Source: an uncultured Clostridia bacterium
Lineage (GTDB): Bacteria; Bacillota; Clostridia; Lachnospirales; Lachnospiraceae
Assembly (NCBI GenBank): GCA_937895705.1
Contig: CALBKM010000020.1
Location: 1 to 44,428, forward strand
Length of the DNA stretch: 44,428 nt
Direction of reading: 5' to 3'
In this document: in pieces, positions 7,046-15,470 of the stretch
Position numbering within the stretch: position 1 is the stretch's first letter
How the letters are laid out: every line of letters begins with the position of its first letter
Made by a program: the position numbers and the translations under genes
The notes under the pieces: generated by a model
What the model saw: only the letters and a program-made list of their open reading frames with translations
Told to the model about the DNA's origin: nothing
Databases searched by the model: none

Positions 7046-8492
7046 TGAGTTTACGGAACTTATGAAGGAATTGGACGAGGGAGTACCTGAGGTAAGCGAG
7101 TCCATCAAAAGAGGAAGTCGCAGAATGGCGCGGAAGAAGTTTTTGTATCAGCCGCTTATGGGACTGGCGGCGATGTTTATGCTGTTTGTACTGTCGGTGA
7201 ATCTGTGTGCACCGGTTGCAATGGCATTTTCTAATGTACCGATTTTGAAGGATTTGACAAAGTCGGTAATCTTTTCAAAGTCCTTACGGGATGCGATTGA
7301 GAATGACTACGTACAGGACGTGGGTATGAAACAGACGAAGAACGGAGTAACCGTAGAAATTGTATCCATGGTAGTGGATCAGGAAAATCTGACGGTATTT
7401 TACCGGTTTGAATCAGATAAATACAAGCATTTGATTGCAAACAGCAAGGTACTTGATGAAAGAGGGGAGGATGAATTCGGGTATACCGAGAATGAGATGA
7501 GTAGGTATGATTGTCCGAATGAGGAAATCCGCAGTGTATCTGCCCATCTTCTTCTGTTAAATATGACTGACAATACCGGCCTGGAGTTTATGCCGGAGAA
7601 GGTAACATTTCGAATGACTGTGTGGGACAGACAAATTTTGGGCAATAATAATTATCTTTCTGACGAAATACTTCAGAAAGGTAGTGAACATATTATAACA
7701 TTTGATTTCCTGTTAGACCTTTCTCCTGAGAATATGCCACAGCCGGTGATTTATGAGGTGAATCAGACAATAGAGATTGAAGAAAGTAAAGTAACGGTGA
7801 AAGAGATTCATGTGTATCCGACATTTATGTGGGTAACTGTAGAAGATTCGGTTGAAAATGTTGCGTCACTTGGAGATTTGCACTTTTATGTGGAAAATGA
7901 GGACGGAGAGCGTTTCTATAATTTCGGAGGAGCATCCTGGACAATTCCGACGGATACGAATACCCCGGTTTTGATTCGATTTGAAGCAGAAAGCCCATAT
8001 TTTACCGATTCGGAGAGCTTAAAGCTGGTAGTGACCGGAGCGGAGTGGATTGAGCCGGAAAAGGAATGTACTTCCGTGAATTTGAAGACGGGAGAAGTAA
8101 AGAGTCTTCCGGAGTATGTGACGTTGAAGGAGATTAAGGAGTTAAACGGACATACATACGTGAAGTTCTCTCAGGAGTGCGTGGCTATGGCAGATGAACG
8201 AACAGGAGAATGTATTGACAGAAGACTTAGCTCTGACCCGTTTACCCACGAGTACTATGACGGAGAAGGGAAATTACATGGGAGAATCTATGTAGGACAG
8301 GACACGAAGGAAGAACTTGATTGGAATGTAAAGTGGTACGGAAGCATGGGACGCGATGAAAGTGATAACCTTACCGGAATATATAACTGTACGTTAGAAC
8401 TAAAGGATTATCCGTACGAGGAAATTCGTTTGGTGAATTTCTATTCGGATGCATGGCGTGCAGAAGAGGAAGTATCGCTTGTGATTAAGTAA
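7032..8492 (+). CDS. DUF4179 membrane protein, probable anti-sigma factor
   Basis: 486 residues. A roughly 35-residue cytoplasmic N-terminus, one membrane helix (about residues 36-60, PLMGLAAMFMLFVLSVNLCAP) and a large extracytoplasmic part starting with the DUF4179 signature region (FSNVPILKDL, then LRDAIENDYVQDV). DUF4179 proteins are commonly encoded right after ECF sigma genes and are taken to hold the sigma factor at the membrane until an external signal releases it. ATG 7032 has GAGGAGG 6 nt upstream and overlaps the sigma gene, so the two are translationally coupled. Confidence 0.88.
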   Translation: MNRIDEFTELMKELDEGVPEVSESIKRGSRRMARKKFLYQPLMGLAAMFMLFVLSVNLCAPVAMAFSNVPILKDLTKSVIFSKSLRDAIENDYVQDVGMKQTKNGVTVEIVSMVVDQENLTVFYRFESDKYKHLIANSKVLDERGEDEFGYTENEMSRYDCPNEEIRSVSAHLLLLNMTDNTGLEFMPEKVTFRMTVWDRQILGNNNYLSDEILQKGSEHIITFDFLLDLSPENMPQPVIYEVNQTIEIEESKVTVKEIHVYPTFMWVTVEDSVENVASLGDLHFYVENEDGERFYNFGGASWTIPTDTNTPVLIRFEAESPYFTDSESLKLVVTGAEWIEPEKECTSVNLKTGEVKSLPEYVTLKEIKELNGHTYVKFSQECVAMADERTGECIDRRLSSDPFTHEYYDGEGKLHGRIYVGQDTKEELDWNVKWYGSMGRDESDNLTGIYNCTLELKDYPYEEIRLVNFYSDAWRAEEEVSLVIK

Positions 8493-8534
8493 GAATCATA
8501 ATTGGGAAGGGTAGAAAGGAAGAATAAAGGAAAG

Positions 8535-8567
8535 CGGTGTATCTTGGTGGGAGGTACACCGTTTTTC
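8535..8567 (+). terminator. Terminator of the sigma/anti-sigma operon
   Basis: CGGTGTA/TACACCG stem (8535-8541 with 8555-8561) then TTTTTC. Confidence 0.8.
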
Positions 8568-8576
8568 TTTTTCTCA

Positions 8577-8604
8577 TATACTATACCAGGGAATGCATTC
8601 CCTG
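8577..8604 (+). promoter_or_regulatory. -10 like box and 18-bp palindrome before the rhodanese gene
   Basis: TATACT (8577-8582) is followed directly by the perfect palindrome CAGGGAATGCATTCCCTG (8587-8604), where transcription would start. The ribosome binding site begins 9 nt later. No good -35 box is seen. The layout fits an operator over the start site. Confidence 0.45.
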
Positions 8605-8628
8605 ATTACCCGAAAGGAGGCGCATGAG

Positions 8629-8928
8629 ATGTACCGATATGTGATAACATTAGGAGAGCTAAAGAAGTTACAGAAGCAAGGAAATGTACGGCTTGTGGAT
8701 GTAAGGGATGAGGAAAGTTATCGAAAAGGTCATATTCCGGAAGCGGAATCAATACCGTATTCGGAAGAACAGGATTTTTTGGATAAGTTTCAGAAAACAG
8801 GAGTGATTGTTGTGAGCTGTGACCGCGGGAATTTAAGTGCAAAGGTTACCCTGCGGATGCGAAAGGCTGGATATCCGGCCTACAGTCTGGCGGGCGGCTA
8901 TGAAGGATATCGCCGTTTTCAAAAATAG
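8629..8928 (+). CDS. Rhodanese-like domain protein
   Basis: 99 residues forming a single rhodanese domain: the VDVRDEESYRKGHIPEAESIPY entry motif (about residues 19-40) and the active-site loop VVSCDRGNLSA with the persulfide cysteine near residue 63. Single-domain rhodaneses carry or transfer sulfane sulfur. ATG 8629 follows AAAGGAGG by 8 nt. The methyltransferase gene starts 74 bp later and may be co-transcribed. Confidence 0.88.
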   Translation: MYRYVITLGELKKLQKQGNVRLVDVRDEESYRKGHIPEAESIPYSEEQDFLDKFQKTGVIVVSCDRGNLSAKVTLRMRKAGYPAYSLAGGYEGYRRFQK

Positions 8929-9002
8929 AGTTTCTTTTTTTGACCGAGTATGTTAAGATGGTACAAAAGCATCATGTTGATAAGGTCAGAAAGGACAAAG
9001 GA

Positions 9003-10160
9003 ATGGCAGATTTGTTTGAGTTTCTGACTCCGTGTCACTTTGGCACGGAGTCTGTTTTGAAAAAAGAGATTACGGACTTAGGGTATGAGATCAAGGCGGT
9101 AGAGGACGGTAAGGTAAGCTTTTGGGGAGATGCCGATGCCATCAGCCGGGCGAATATTTTCCTGCGCACCACGGAGCGTGTACTTTTGGTGGTAGGACGT
9201 TTTAAGGCAACCTCTTTTGAGGAGTTGTTCGAAAAGACTAAGGCGCTTCCTTGGGAGCGGTATATTCCGGAGAACGGTAAGTTCTGGGTGACGAAGGCAA
9301 ATTCCGTAAAGAGTAAGCTGTTCAGCCCGTCGGATATCCAGCGTATTATGAAAAAGGCTATGGTAGAGCGCATGAAGCAAAGTTACAAGAAGGAATGGTT
9401 TCCGGAGGACGGGGCAGTGTTCCCGATTCGTGTGTCTATTATGAAGGATGAGGTGACGGTGGGACTGGATACTTCCGGCGAGTCCTTACATAAGAGAGGC
9501 TACCGTAAGCTCAGCTCCAAGGCGCCGATTACGGAGACTTTGGCAGCGGCATTGATTCTTTTGACACCGTGGAGAGAGGACCGTATTTTGGTGGATCCGT
9601 TCTGCGGTAGCGGTACCATCCCGATTGAGGCTGCTATGATCGGAGCCAATATTGCACCGGGTATGAACAGAGAGTTCCTTTCCGAGGATTGGACGCATCT
9701 GGTGCCGAAGAAGCTTTGGTACGATGCGATTAATGAGGCAGAGGATTTGATTAAGCGGGATGTGTCCATGCAGATTCAGGGCTACGACATTGACGGCGAT
9801 ATGATAAAGGCGGCACGCCAGAACGCGGAGGATGCGGGGGTGCTTGAGTATATTCACTTCCAGCAGCGTCCGGTGAGTCAGTTAAGCCATGCGAAAAAGT
9901 ACGGCTTTGTCATTACGAACCCGCCGTACGGGGAGCGTCTGGAGGAGAAAAGGGCTCTGCCTGGCCTGTATCAGGAGTTCGGAAAGGCCTTTGCGGGACT
10001 GGACAGCTGGTCCTGTTACATGATTACCTCTTACGAGGAGGCCCAGAAGTATTTCGGTCGTCAGGCGGACAAGAACCGCAAGATTTACAACGGTATGTTA
10101 AAGACCTATTTCTATCAGTTTATGGGACCGCGCCCGCCGAAGAAAAAGCCGGAGCAGTAG
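9003..10160 (+). CDS. THUMP-domain class I rRNA methyltransferase (RlmL/YpsC type)
   Basis: 385 residues. An N-terminal ferredoxin-like/THUMP part (to about residue 160, RNA binding) is followed by a UPF0020-type methyltransferase with the SAM-binding VDPFCGSGTIPIEAA (about 197-211) and the catalytic NPPYGE (about 306-311). Homologues make m2G in 23S rRNA. ATG 9003 has AAGGACAAAGG upstream; in-frame starts further upstream (8940, 8958) lack a site. The C-terminus is basic (PRPPKKKPEQ), useful for RNA contact. Confidence 0.88.
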   Translation: MADLFEFLTPCHFGTESVLKKEITDLGYEIKAVEDGKVSFWGDADAISRANIFLRTTERVLLVVGRFKATSFEELFEKTKALPWERYIPENGKFWVTKANSVKSKLFSPSDIQRIMKKAMVERMKQSYKKEWFPEDGAVFPIRVSIMKDEVTVGLDTSGESLHKRGYRKLSSKAPITETLAAALILLTPWREDRILVDPFCGSGTIPIEAAMIGANIAPGMNREFLSEDWTHLVPKKLWYDAINEAEDLIKRDVSMQIQGYDIDGDMIKAARQNAEDAGVLEYIHFQQRPVSQLSHAKKYGFVITNPPYGERLEEKRALPGLYQEFGKAFAGLDSWSCYMITSYEEAQKYFGRQADKNRKIYNGMLKTYFYQFMGPRPPKKKPEQ

Positions 10161-10203
10161 GGGCTGAATAAAAGAAAAGGTGCGATTTTAAAGAGAAGAT
10201 AAC

Positions 10204-10244
10204 AAGCGTCTGTACTTGGTAATGACTGCCAAGAGAGGGCGCTT
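10204..10244 (+). other. Two-part hairpin before the MATE gene
   Basis: Outer AAGCG/CGCTT (10204-10208 with 10240-10244) and inner CTTGG/CCAAG (10215-10219 with 10229-10233), followed by TTGTTTC. It is either a weak terminator of the methyltransferase gene or leader structure for the exporter. Confidence 0.4.
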
Positions 10245-10278
10245 TGTTTCGGCAAGGGAAAAGTAAGAGGTTAGATTT

Positions 10279-11673
10279 ATGAAAGAAAGAGGAAAACGTC
10301 GGCTCAATTTCGGCATGGCGGGAGTTATCCTTGCATTGGCGTGGCCGACCATGTTGGAGCAGCTCATGCAGACTGCCGTGCAATACATCGACACTGCCAT
10401 GGTAGGTAGTCTGGGAACCCAGGCAACGGCGGCGGTAGGTGCCACCACCACGGTAAACTGGCTGGTGGGTAGTACCATCTCTGCAGTGGGCGTGGGATTT
10501 TTGGCGTTTATCGCAAAGGCACTGGGAGCCGGAGATAAGTCGGCTGCAAAGAAGGCGGCGTCTCAGGCGTTGCTTTCCGTGCTGGTAGTAGGTGTTGCGG
10601 TTACCGTGATAACGGTAGCTTTGTCCGGACAGATTCCGAAATGGATGCAGGTGGATGAAGATATCCGGGATTTGGCGGGACGATATTTTCTGATTTTATA
10701 TTTACCGATGTTGTTCCGGACGGCCAGTACTATTTTCGGTACGGTGCTCCGGGCAGCGGGAGATACCAAGTCTCCGATGAAAATCGGTGTGGTGGTGAAT
10801 CTGGTCAATGTGATATTAAACTTTCTGTTGATTTATCCCACCAGACAAATCAAGATATTTTCCTTTGAATTTACCATGTGGGGCGCGGATCTGGGCGTAA
10901 TCGGTGCGGCGGTGGCCAGCGCCATTGCTTATACGGTAGGCGGCATTTTGATTACGATTGTGCTTTGGCGGCACCCGTCGGTGTCCCCGAAGGGGCAGTC
11001 CTTAAAGCCGGATATGAAGATTATAAAGCCGTGCTTGCGGGTGGCCATGCCGAATATGCTCCAGCGATTCGGTACGTCCTTAGGTTATGTGGCATTTGCG
11101 TCTATGATTAATGCGCTGGGCGATATATCCACAGCGGCCCATACCATAGCAAATACGGTGGAATCTGCCTTTTACATTCCGGGCTACGGCATGCAGACGG
11201 CAGCGGCAACCCTGGCGGGAAATGCCTATGGAGCCAACGATGAAAAGCGCCTGAAAGAGCTGGCGCGGATGTTCTTCCCGATTGAAATTATCCTGATGAT
11301 ATTCTCGGGAGCGGCACTGTTTTTCTCGGCACCGGCACTGGTGGACATCTTCTCCGACTCGGAGGAGGTCATTCGCCTCGGAACTACGGTGCTTCGGATG
11401 GTGGCGGTATCGGAACCGTTTTACGGCTTCTCCATTATTATGGAGGGTATGATGCAGGGTGTGGGCGAGACGAAGCGACCGTTTGTGTACAACATCGTCG
11501 GTATGTGGTTGGTGCGTATCGTAGGAACCTTTATCTGTACGAGCTTCTTCGATTTGGGACTGGTGGCAGCCTGGGCGTGCATGATTGCCCACAATCTGTT
11601 CTTGTTTGTGCTCTTTTTGATTTGCTATATAAAGGGACGGTGGAACCCGTTCCGGAAGGTGAGGGAAGCGTAA
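10279..11673 (+). CDS. MATE-family multidrug/Na+ antiporter
   Basis: 464 residues with twelve hydrophobic helices in two bundles. The MATE hallmarks are present: an early PTMLEQLMQTAVQYIDTAMVG segment (helix 1), FRTASTIFGTVLRAAGDTK near residue 145, and the matching second-half FYGFSIIMEGMMQGVGETK. It exports cationic drugs or metabolites in exchange for Na+ or H+. AAGAGG precedes ATG 10279. No adjacent regulator is visible on this strand, and the substrate cannot be inferred. Confidence 0.92.
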   Translation: MKERGKRRLNFGMAGVILALAWPTMLEQLMQTAVQYIDTAMVGSLGTQATAAVGATTTVNWLVGSTISAVGVGFLAFIAKALGAGDKSAAKKAASQALLSVLVVGVAVTVITVALSGQIPKWMQVDEDIRDLAGRYFLILYLPMLFRTASTIFGTVLRAAGDTKSPMKIGVVVNLVNVILNFLLIYPTRQIKIFSFEFTMWGADLGVIGAAVASAIAYTVGGILITIVLWRHPSVSPKGQSLKPDMKIIKPCLRVAMPNMLQRFGTSLGYVAFASMINALGDISTAAHTIANTVESAFYIPGYGMQTAAATLAGNAYGANDEKRLKELARMFFPIEIILMIFSGAALFFSAPALVDIFSDSEEVIRLGTTVLRMVAVSEPFYGFSIIMEGMMQGVGETKRPFVYNIVGMWLVRIVGTFICTSFFDLGLVAAWACMIAHNLFLFVLFLICYIKGRWNPFRKVREA

Positions 11674-11726
11674 GGATAGGTGGAATGCTTTACGGAAGCG
11701 TTGTCGGAAACTAAATAAAAATGCGT

Positions 11727-11755
11727 GGAGGACTCTCATTTTTTGGGAGTCCTCC
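11727..11755 (+). terminator. Hairpin between the MATE gene and the XRE array
   Basis: 9-bp stem GGAGGACTC/GAGTCCTCC with an 11-nt T-rich loop and no clear downstream T-tract. A related GAGGACTC hairpin (15312-15338) precedes the fourth array member. Confidence 0.5.
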
Positions 11756-11770
11756 CCTTAAATTAAGAGG

Positions 11771-11863
11771 TGGATTGTTCGGGGATTTTCCTGTATCATA
11801 AGGTCAAGAAGTCTTCTTAAGATTATAGTGAACGGTAAATTTTATGGCGCGCGTCGAATCTGT
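11771..11863 (+). promoter_or_regulatory. Array module 1: promoter, dyad and leader hairpin
   Basis: TGGATT (11771-11776), 17 bp, TATCAT (11794-11799); dyad AAGAAGTCTTCTT (11806-11818); a leader stem (11835-11843 with 11855-11863) pairing 7 of 9 positions, the weakest of the four copies. Confidence 0.7.
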
Positions 11864-11887
11864 GAAGGATGAAAAGGAGAGTATAAA

Positions 11888-12814
11888 ATGAATAAAATAA
11901 TTACAAAGAATCTCAGAAAGCTGAGACAGGGAAAACGGTTGACCCAGGAGTATGTGGCAGAACGGCTTGGTGTAAGCGCAAAGGCTGTTTCAAGATGGGA
12001 AACAGGAGCTACCTTCCCGGATATTACATTGTTGCCGGAAATCGCAAGATTGTACGAAGTGTTGGTGGACGATCTGTTTAAGGTGGATTTGCAGGAATAC
12101 GGGAAATTGTCTGATCGGCTGGTGGCGGTGTATATTGATACCCTGAAAAACGATGACTTTATGGCAGGCATGAAAGAGTATGAACGAATGGAACGGGAAG
12201 GTAGCATGGAGGCAAAAGACTATTACGGACGTACCTGGCTATATGGTAGAATGATGGGTGTTTGTCAAAGAGAAATAATGAAAGATTTTGATAAAACCAT
12301 GGAGTTAAGCAGGGGAAATGATCCGGAACTTTATTTTCAGGCAAAATACGGGAAGGTAGGTTTCCGATGTGATCATACAGCAGAAGGACCGCAGTGTATT
12401 GAGGAACAGTTGCAGGCGGTAAAGGAGCATCCGGAGGATTCCAGAGAATGGGCTTGTCTGGAGGCTGCTTATTATTGGACAAAGCAGTATGAAGAGTGTT
12501 ATCGGGTAGCAAAGGAAGCGATTGCGAAATTTCCTGAGGATTCGGAGCTTTATTGCCTCGCTGGTGATGCGTGCAAGGAATTGGGAAGGTATGACGAGGC
12601 ATATCTGTACTGGGAAAAGCGTCATGAATTGGACCCGTGGATGTTAGATTCCTTATACTCCATTGCGTTTTGTCATGAAGAACTTGAAGAGTATGATAAG
12701 GCTTATGAAGCATGGATGCGAATTGCCGATATCCATAATGAGCGAGATGATGATATCTCGGTGAAGTTCCCGATGAGAAAGGCGGAAGAATGTAGGGAAA
12801 AGATGGGGAAGTAA
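11888..12814 (+). CDS. XRE-TPR regulator, array copy 1
   Basis: 308 residues. Residues about 5-60 are a Cro/CI helix-turn-helix (recognition SAKAVSRWETG); the rest is a solenoid of helical pairs resembling TPR repeats (e.g. YEECYRVAKEAIAKFPEDSELY, then DEAYLYWEKRHELDPW). AAAAGGAGAG precedes ATG 11888. It is the first of four adjacent paralogues with one shared promoter design. HTH plus TPR is the layout of peptide-sensing RRNPP regulators, but no signal-peptide gene is seen next to it. Its C-terminal half is closest to copy 3, its middle to copy 2. Confidence 0.88.
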   Translation: MNKIITKNLRKLRQGKRLTQEYVAERLGVSAKAVSRWETGATFPDITLLPEIARLYEVLVDDLFKVDLQEYGKLSDRLVAVYIDTLKNDDFMAGMKEYERMEREGSMEAKDYYGRTWLYGRMMGVCQREIMKDFDKTMELSRGNDPELYFQAKYGKVGFRCDHTAEGPQCIEEQLQAVKEHPEDSREWACLEAAYYWTKQYEECYRVAKEAIAKFPEDSELYCLAGDACKELGRYDEAYLYWEKRHELDPWMLDSLYSIAFCHEELEEYDKAYEAWMRIADIHNERDDDISVKFPMRKAEECREKMGK

Positions 12815-12897
12815 AAGGAATAAAGGAAAGGTGAGGACTCTTGCAAAGCGAGAATTTTCACTTGTATTGCGATATGGATTTTTTGAATGTTTTCCTG

Positions 12898-12967
12898 TAT
12901 GATAAGGTCAAGAAGTCTTCTTGATGTTGTGATGAAATGCAAATACGGTGACACGTGTCGTATTTGT
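12898..12967 (+). promoter_or_regulatory. Array module 2: promoter, dyad and leader hairpin
   Basis: TGGATT lies at 12875-12880, 17 bp before TATGAT (12898-12903). Dyad AAGAAGTCTTCTT is at 12910-12922. The 9-bp leader stem GCAAATACG/CGTATTTGT (12939-12947 with 12959-12967) has one wobble pair. Confidence 0.75.
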
Positions 12968-12992
12968 GAATGGATGAAAAGGAGAGTGCAGG

Positions 12993-13925
12993 ATGAACGA
13001 AAATGTTTCAAAGAATCTTAGAAAGCTGAGACTGGAAAAGAAGTTGACTCAGGAGCAGGTGGCGGAAAAGCTGGGTGTAAGTGCCCAGTCGGTGTCACGT
13101 TGGGAAACGGCTGCGTCTTTTCCGGATATAATGTTATTGCCGGAGATATCGAGATTGTATGGTGTGCTGGTGGATGATTTGTTTAAGGATGATTTGCAGG
13201 GATATGACAAGCTGTCCGACCGGTTGGTGGCGGTGTATTATGATACCATGAGGTTCGAGGACTTTACCGCAGCCGTACAAGAGTACGAACGGATGGAAAA
13301 AGAAGGCAGCATGGAGACCCAGGACTATAGCGGACGCACTTGGCTGTATGAAAGAATGATTTATGTTTCTACAAAAAAAATATTGGAAGATTATGATAAG
13401 ACCATGGAGCTGAGCAAGGAAACCGATCCGGAGTTGTATTTCAGTGCGAAATATAGGAAGTTAGCATTCCGATGTGGTTCTACAGCGGAAGGTCCGCAGT
13501 GTATTGAGGAACAGCTGCAGGTCGTAAAAGAGCATCCGGAGGATTCTGGAGAATGGGCTTGTCTGGAGGCGGCTTATTATTGGACAAAGCAATTTGAGGA
13601 GTGCTATCGGGTAGCAAAGGAGGCCATTGCAAAATTTCCGGAGGATTCGGATCATTATGGTCATGCCGGTGATGCGTGCGAGGAATTGGGATGGTATGAG
13701 GAGGCATATTGGTACTGGGAAAAGCGTCATGAATTAGACCCGGAGAAGTTAGATTGCTTATACGGAATTGCATTTTGCCGTGAGAGATTGGGAGAGTTTG
13801 AGAAGGCATATGAGGCATGGATGCGGATTGTGGGTATATTGAATGAAGAGAATGATGAGATTGGCGTGAAGTTTCCGATGCGAAAGGCGGAAGAATGTAA
13901 GGCGAAGATGGGGAAGAAGGAGTAA
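12993..13925 (+). CDS. XRE-TPR regulator, array copy 2
   Basis: 310 residues: helix-turn-helix at about 5-60 with recognition stretch SAQSVSRWETA, then the same TPR-like solenoid as its neighbours (EECYRVAKEAIAKFPEDS, EEAYWYWEKRHELDPE). AAAAGGAGAG precedes ATG 12993. The DNA-binding domain is almost identical to copies 1, 3 and 4, so all four probably read the same or very similar sites. The sensor part differs more, which would let different inputs converge on one operator. Confidence 0.88.
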   Translation: MNENVSKNLRKLRLEKKLTQEQVAEKLGVSAQSVSRWETAASFPDIMLLPEISRLYGVLVDDLFKDDLQGYDKLSDRLVAVYYDTMRFEDFTAAVQEYERMEKEGSMETQDYSGRTWLYERMIYVSTKKILEDYDKTMELSKETDPELYFSAKYRKLAFRCGSTAEGPQCIEEQLQVVKEHPEDSGEWACLEAAYYWTKQFEECYRVAKEAIAKFPEDSDHYGHAGDACEELGWYEEAYWYWEKRHELDPEKLDCLYGIAFCRERLGEFEKAYEAWMRIVGILNEENDEIGVKFPMRKAEECKAKMGKKE

Positions 13926-13936
13926 GAGAGGAAGGC

Positions 13937-13972
13937 CGCATCTGTGGCGTGGCTACGGATGCGATCTTTTTT
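13937..13972 (+). terminator. Terminator of array copy 2
   Basis: Stem CGCATCTGT/ACGGATGCG (13937-13945 with 13955-13963), then ATCTTTTTT. It is homologous to the terminator after copy 4, with compensating changes in the stem. Confidence 0.8.
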
Positions 13973-14160
13973 GCTTTATAGGAAATTTTGTAATTTCCTA
14001 TAAAGCAAAAACGCTCCGCGGGATGCGCACGCTTTTGCAAAGGAAAAATGTCGCATAAAAGCGACGCAAAAGCGGCGCGAGAGTTTCGCATGCGAAACTC
14101 TTTGTTCTATTTGTCGGTAAAAAGAGAGTTTTAACCGAGTTTTACTTTGACAAAACTCTT
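13968..14160 (+). repeat. Hairpin-rich intergenic element
   Basis: There is no gene in 13926-14307. This part holds a perfect 20-bp inverted repeat (13968-13987 with 13992-14011), a GTCGC/GCGAC hairpin near 14050, a perfect 22-bp palindrome centred at 14090/14091 (14080-14101), and AGAGTTTT/AAAACTCT further on. It looks like a mobile or REP-type repeat inserted between array copies 2 and 3. Confidence 0.55.
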
Positions 14161-14192
14161 AAAAACTGAGGACCCTTACTTAAATTGTGATA

Positions 14193-14282
14193 TGGATTTT
14201 TTGAAGTGTTTCCTGTATGATAAGGTCAAGAAGTCTTCTTACTGTAGTAAAAAGTAAATTCGGTAACGCGTGTCGGATTTGC
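14193..14282 (+). promoter_or_regulatory. Array module 3: promoter, dyad and leader hairpin
   Basis: TGGATT (14193-14198), 17 bp, TATGAT (14216-14221); dyad 14228-14240; leader stem GTAAATTCG/CGGATTTGC (14254-14262 with 14274-14282), all nine positions pairable with wobbles. Confidence 0.75.
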
Positions 14283-14307
14283 GGATGGATGAAAAGGAGA
14301 GTATAGG

Positions 14308-15240
14308 ATGAACGACAATTTTTCAAAGAATCTCAGAAAGCTGAGACTGGAAAAGAAATTAACCCAGGAGCAGGTGGCGGAAAAGCTTGGCGTAAGTGCA
14401 CAGTCGGTGTCCCGTTGGGAGTGCGGAGCGACATTTCCGGATGTGATGATGTTGCCGGAAATATCGAGTCTGTATGGTGTACTGGTGGATGATTTGTTTA
14501 AGGACCCGACGGGATATGGGGTGTATGAAAATCTGGCAGGCAGATTGCTGGCGGTATATGAGGACACCTATAAGCATGAGGATTTTATGGCAGCGGCTAT
14601 GGAGTATGAGCGAATGGTAAAAGAAGGTACTATGACAGCAGACGACTATCGCTGTTATGGAGCCCTGCATGCTAGAATGCTTCAGGTTTGTAAAAAGAAA
14701 ACCTTAGAGTATCTTGATAAGGCATTGGAATTAAGTAAGGACAATGATCCGAAGCTGTATTTTATGGTAAAATACGGGAAGGTGGGTTTCCGATGTGCTC
14801 ATACAGCGGAAGGACCGCAGTGCATTGAGGAGCAGTTGCAGGCTGTAAAAGAGCATCCGGAGGATTCGAGAGAATGGGCCTATCTGGAGGTGGCTTATTA
14901 TGAGACAAAGCAGTATGAGGAGTGCTATCAGGTAGCAAAGGAAGCGATTACAAAATTCCCGGAAGATTCGGAGCTTTATTGTCTTGCCGGTGATGCGTGC
15001 AAGGAACTTGGAAAGTACGAGGAAGCATATCCGTACTGGGAAAAGCGTTATGAATTGAATCCGCAGATGTTAGATTCTTTATACTCCATTGCATTTTGCC
15101 GTGAGGAGCTTGAAGAGTATGATAAGGCTTATGAAGCATGGATGCGAATTGCCGATATCCTTAATGAGTGGAAGGATGAAATCGGTGCGAAGTTCCCGCT
15201 GAGAAAAGCGGAGGAATGTAAGGCAAAGATGGGGAAGTAA
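14308..15240 (+). CDS. XRE-TPR regulator, array copy 3
   Basis: 310 residues with helix-turn-helix at about 5-60 (SAQSVSRWECG) followed by TPR-like helices. The segment after the DNA-binding domain (LAGRLLAVYEDTYKHEDFM) matches copy 4, whereas the C-terminal half (PEDSELYCLAGDACKELG to EEYDKAYEAWMRIADI) is nearly identical to copy 1. It is therefore a mosaic, probably shaped by gene conversion. AAAAGGAGAG precedes ATG 14308. It has its own promoter module downstream of the hairpin-rich element. Confidence 0.88.
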   Translation: MNDNFSKNLRKLRLEKKLTQEQVAEKLGVSAQSVSRWECGATFPDVMMLPEISSLYGVLVDDLFKDPTGYGVYENLAGRLLAVYEDTYKHEDFMAAAMEYERMVKEGTMTADDYRCYGALHARMLQVCKKKTLEYLDKALELSKDNDPKLYFMVKYGKVGFRCAHTAEGPQCIEEQLQAVKEHPEDSREWAYLEVAYYETKQYEECYQVAKEAITKFPEDSELYCLAGDACKELGKYEEAYPYWEKRYELNPQMLDSLYSIAFCREELEEYDKAYEAWMRIADILNEWKDEIGAKFPLRKAEECKAKMGK

Positions 15241-15311
15241 AAGGGAGGAACAATGTAGCGGCGGACAGAGAAGCGTTGTGCGGAAGAAGGGGATGAAATA
15301 AGATTACCAAC

Positions 15312-15338
15312 GAGGACTCGCGGAAACTGTGAGTCCTC
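15312..15338 (+). terminator. GAGGACTC hairpin between copies 3 and 4
   Basis: Perfect 8-bp stem GAGGACTC/GAGTCCTC with an 11-nt loop and no T-tract. The same stem sequence precedes copy 1 at 11727-11755. Termination is not certain. Confidence 0.4.
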
Positions 15339-15353
15339 ACATAAAATGCGATA

Positions 15354-15445
15354 TGGATTTTTTGAAATGTTTCCTGTAATATAAAGTCAAGAAGTCTTCT
15401 TAGGAATGAAAGAAAAGCGAATTTAAGGGTGCACATTGAATTTGC
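15354..15445 (+). promoter_or_regulatory. Array module 4: promoter, dyad and leader hairpin
   Basis: TGGATT (15354-15359), 17 bp, TAATAT (15377-15382); dyad 15389-15401; leader stem GCGAATTTAA/TTGAATTTGC (15417-15426 with 15436-15445), all ten positions pairable. Confidence 0.75.
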
Positions 15446-15470
15446 GGATGGATGAAAAGGAGAGTACAGG

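Noticed and set aside
11080..11739. 219-codon frame antisense to the MATE gene
   Set aside because: His/Arg/Gln-rich shadow translation of a clear membrane protein gene, without a start site.
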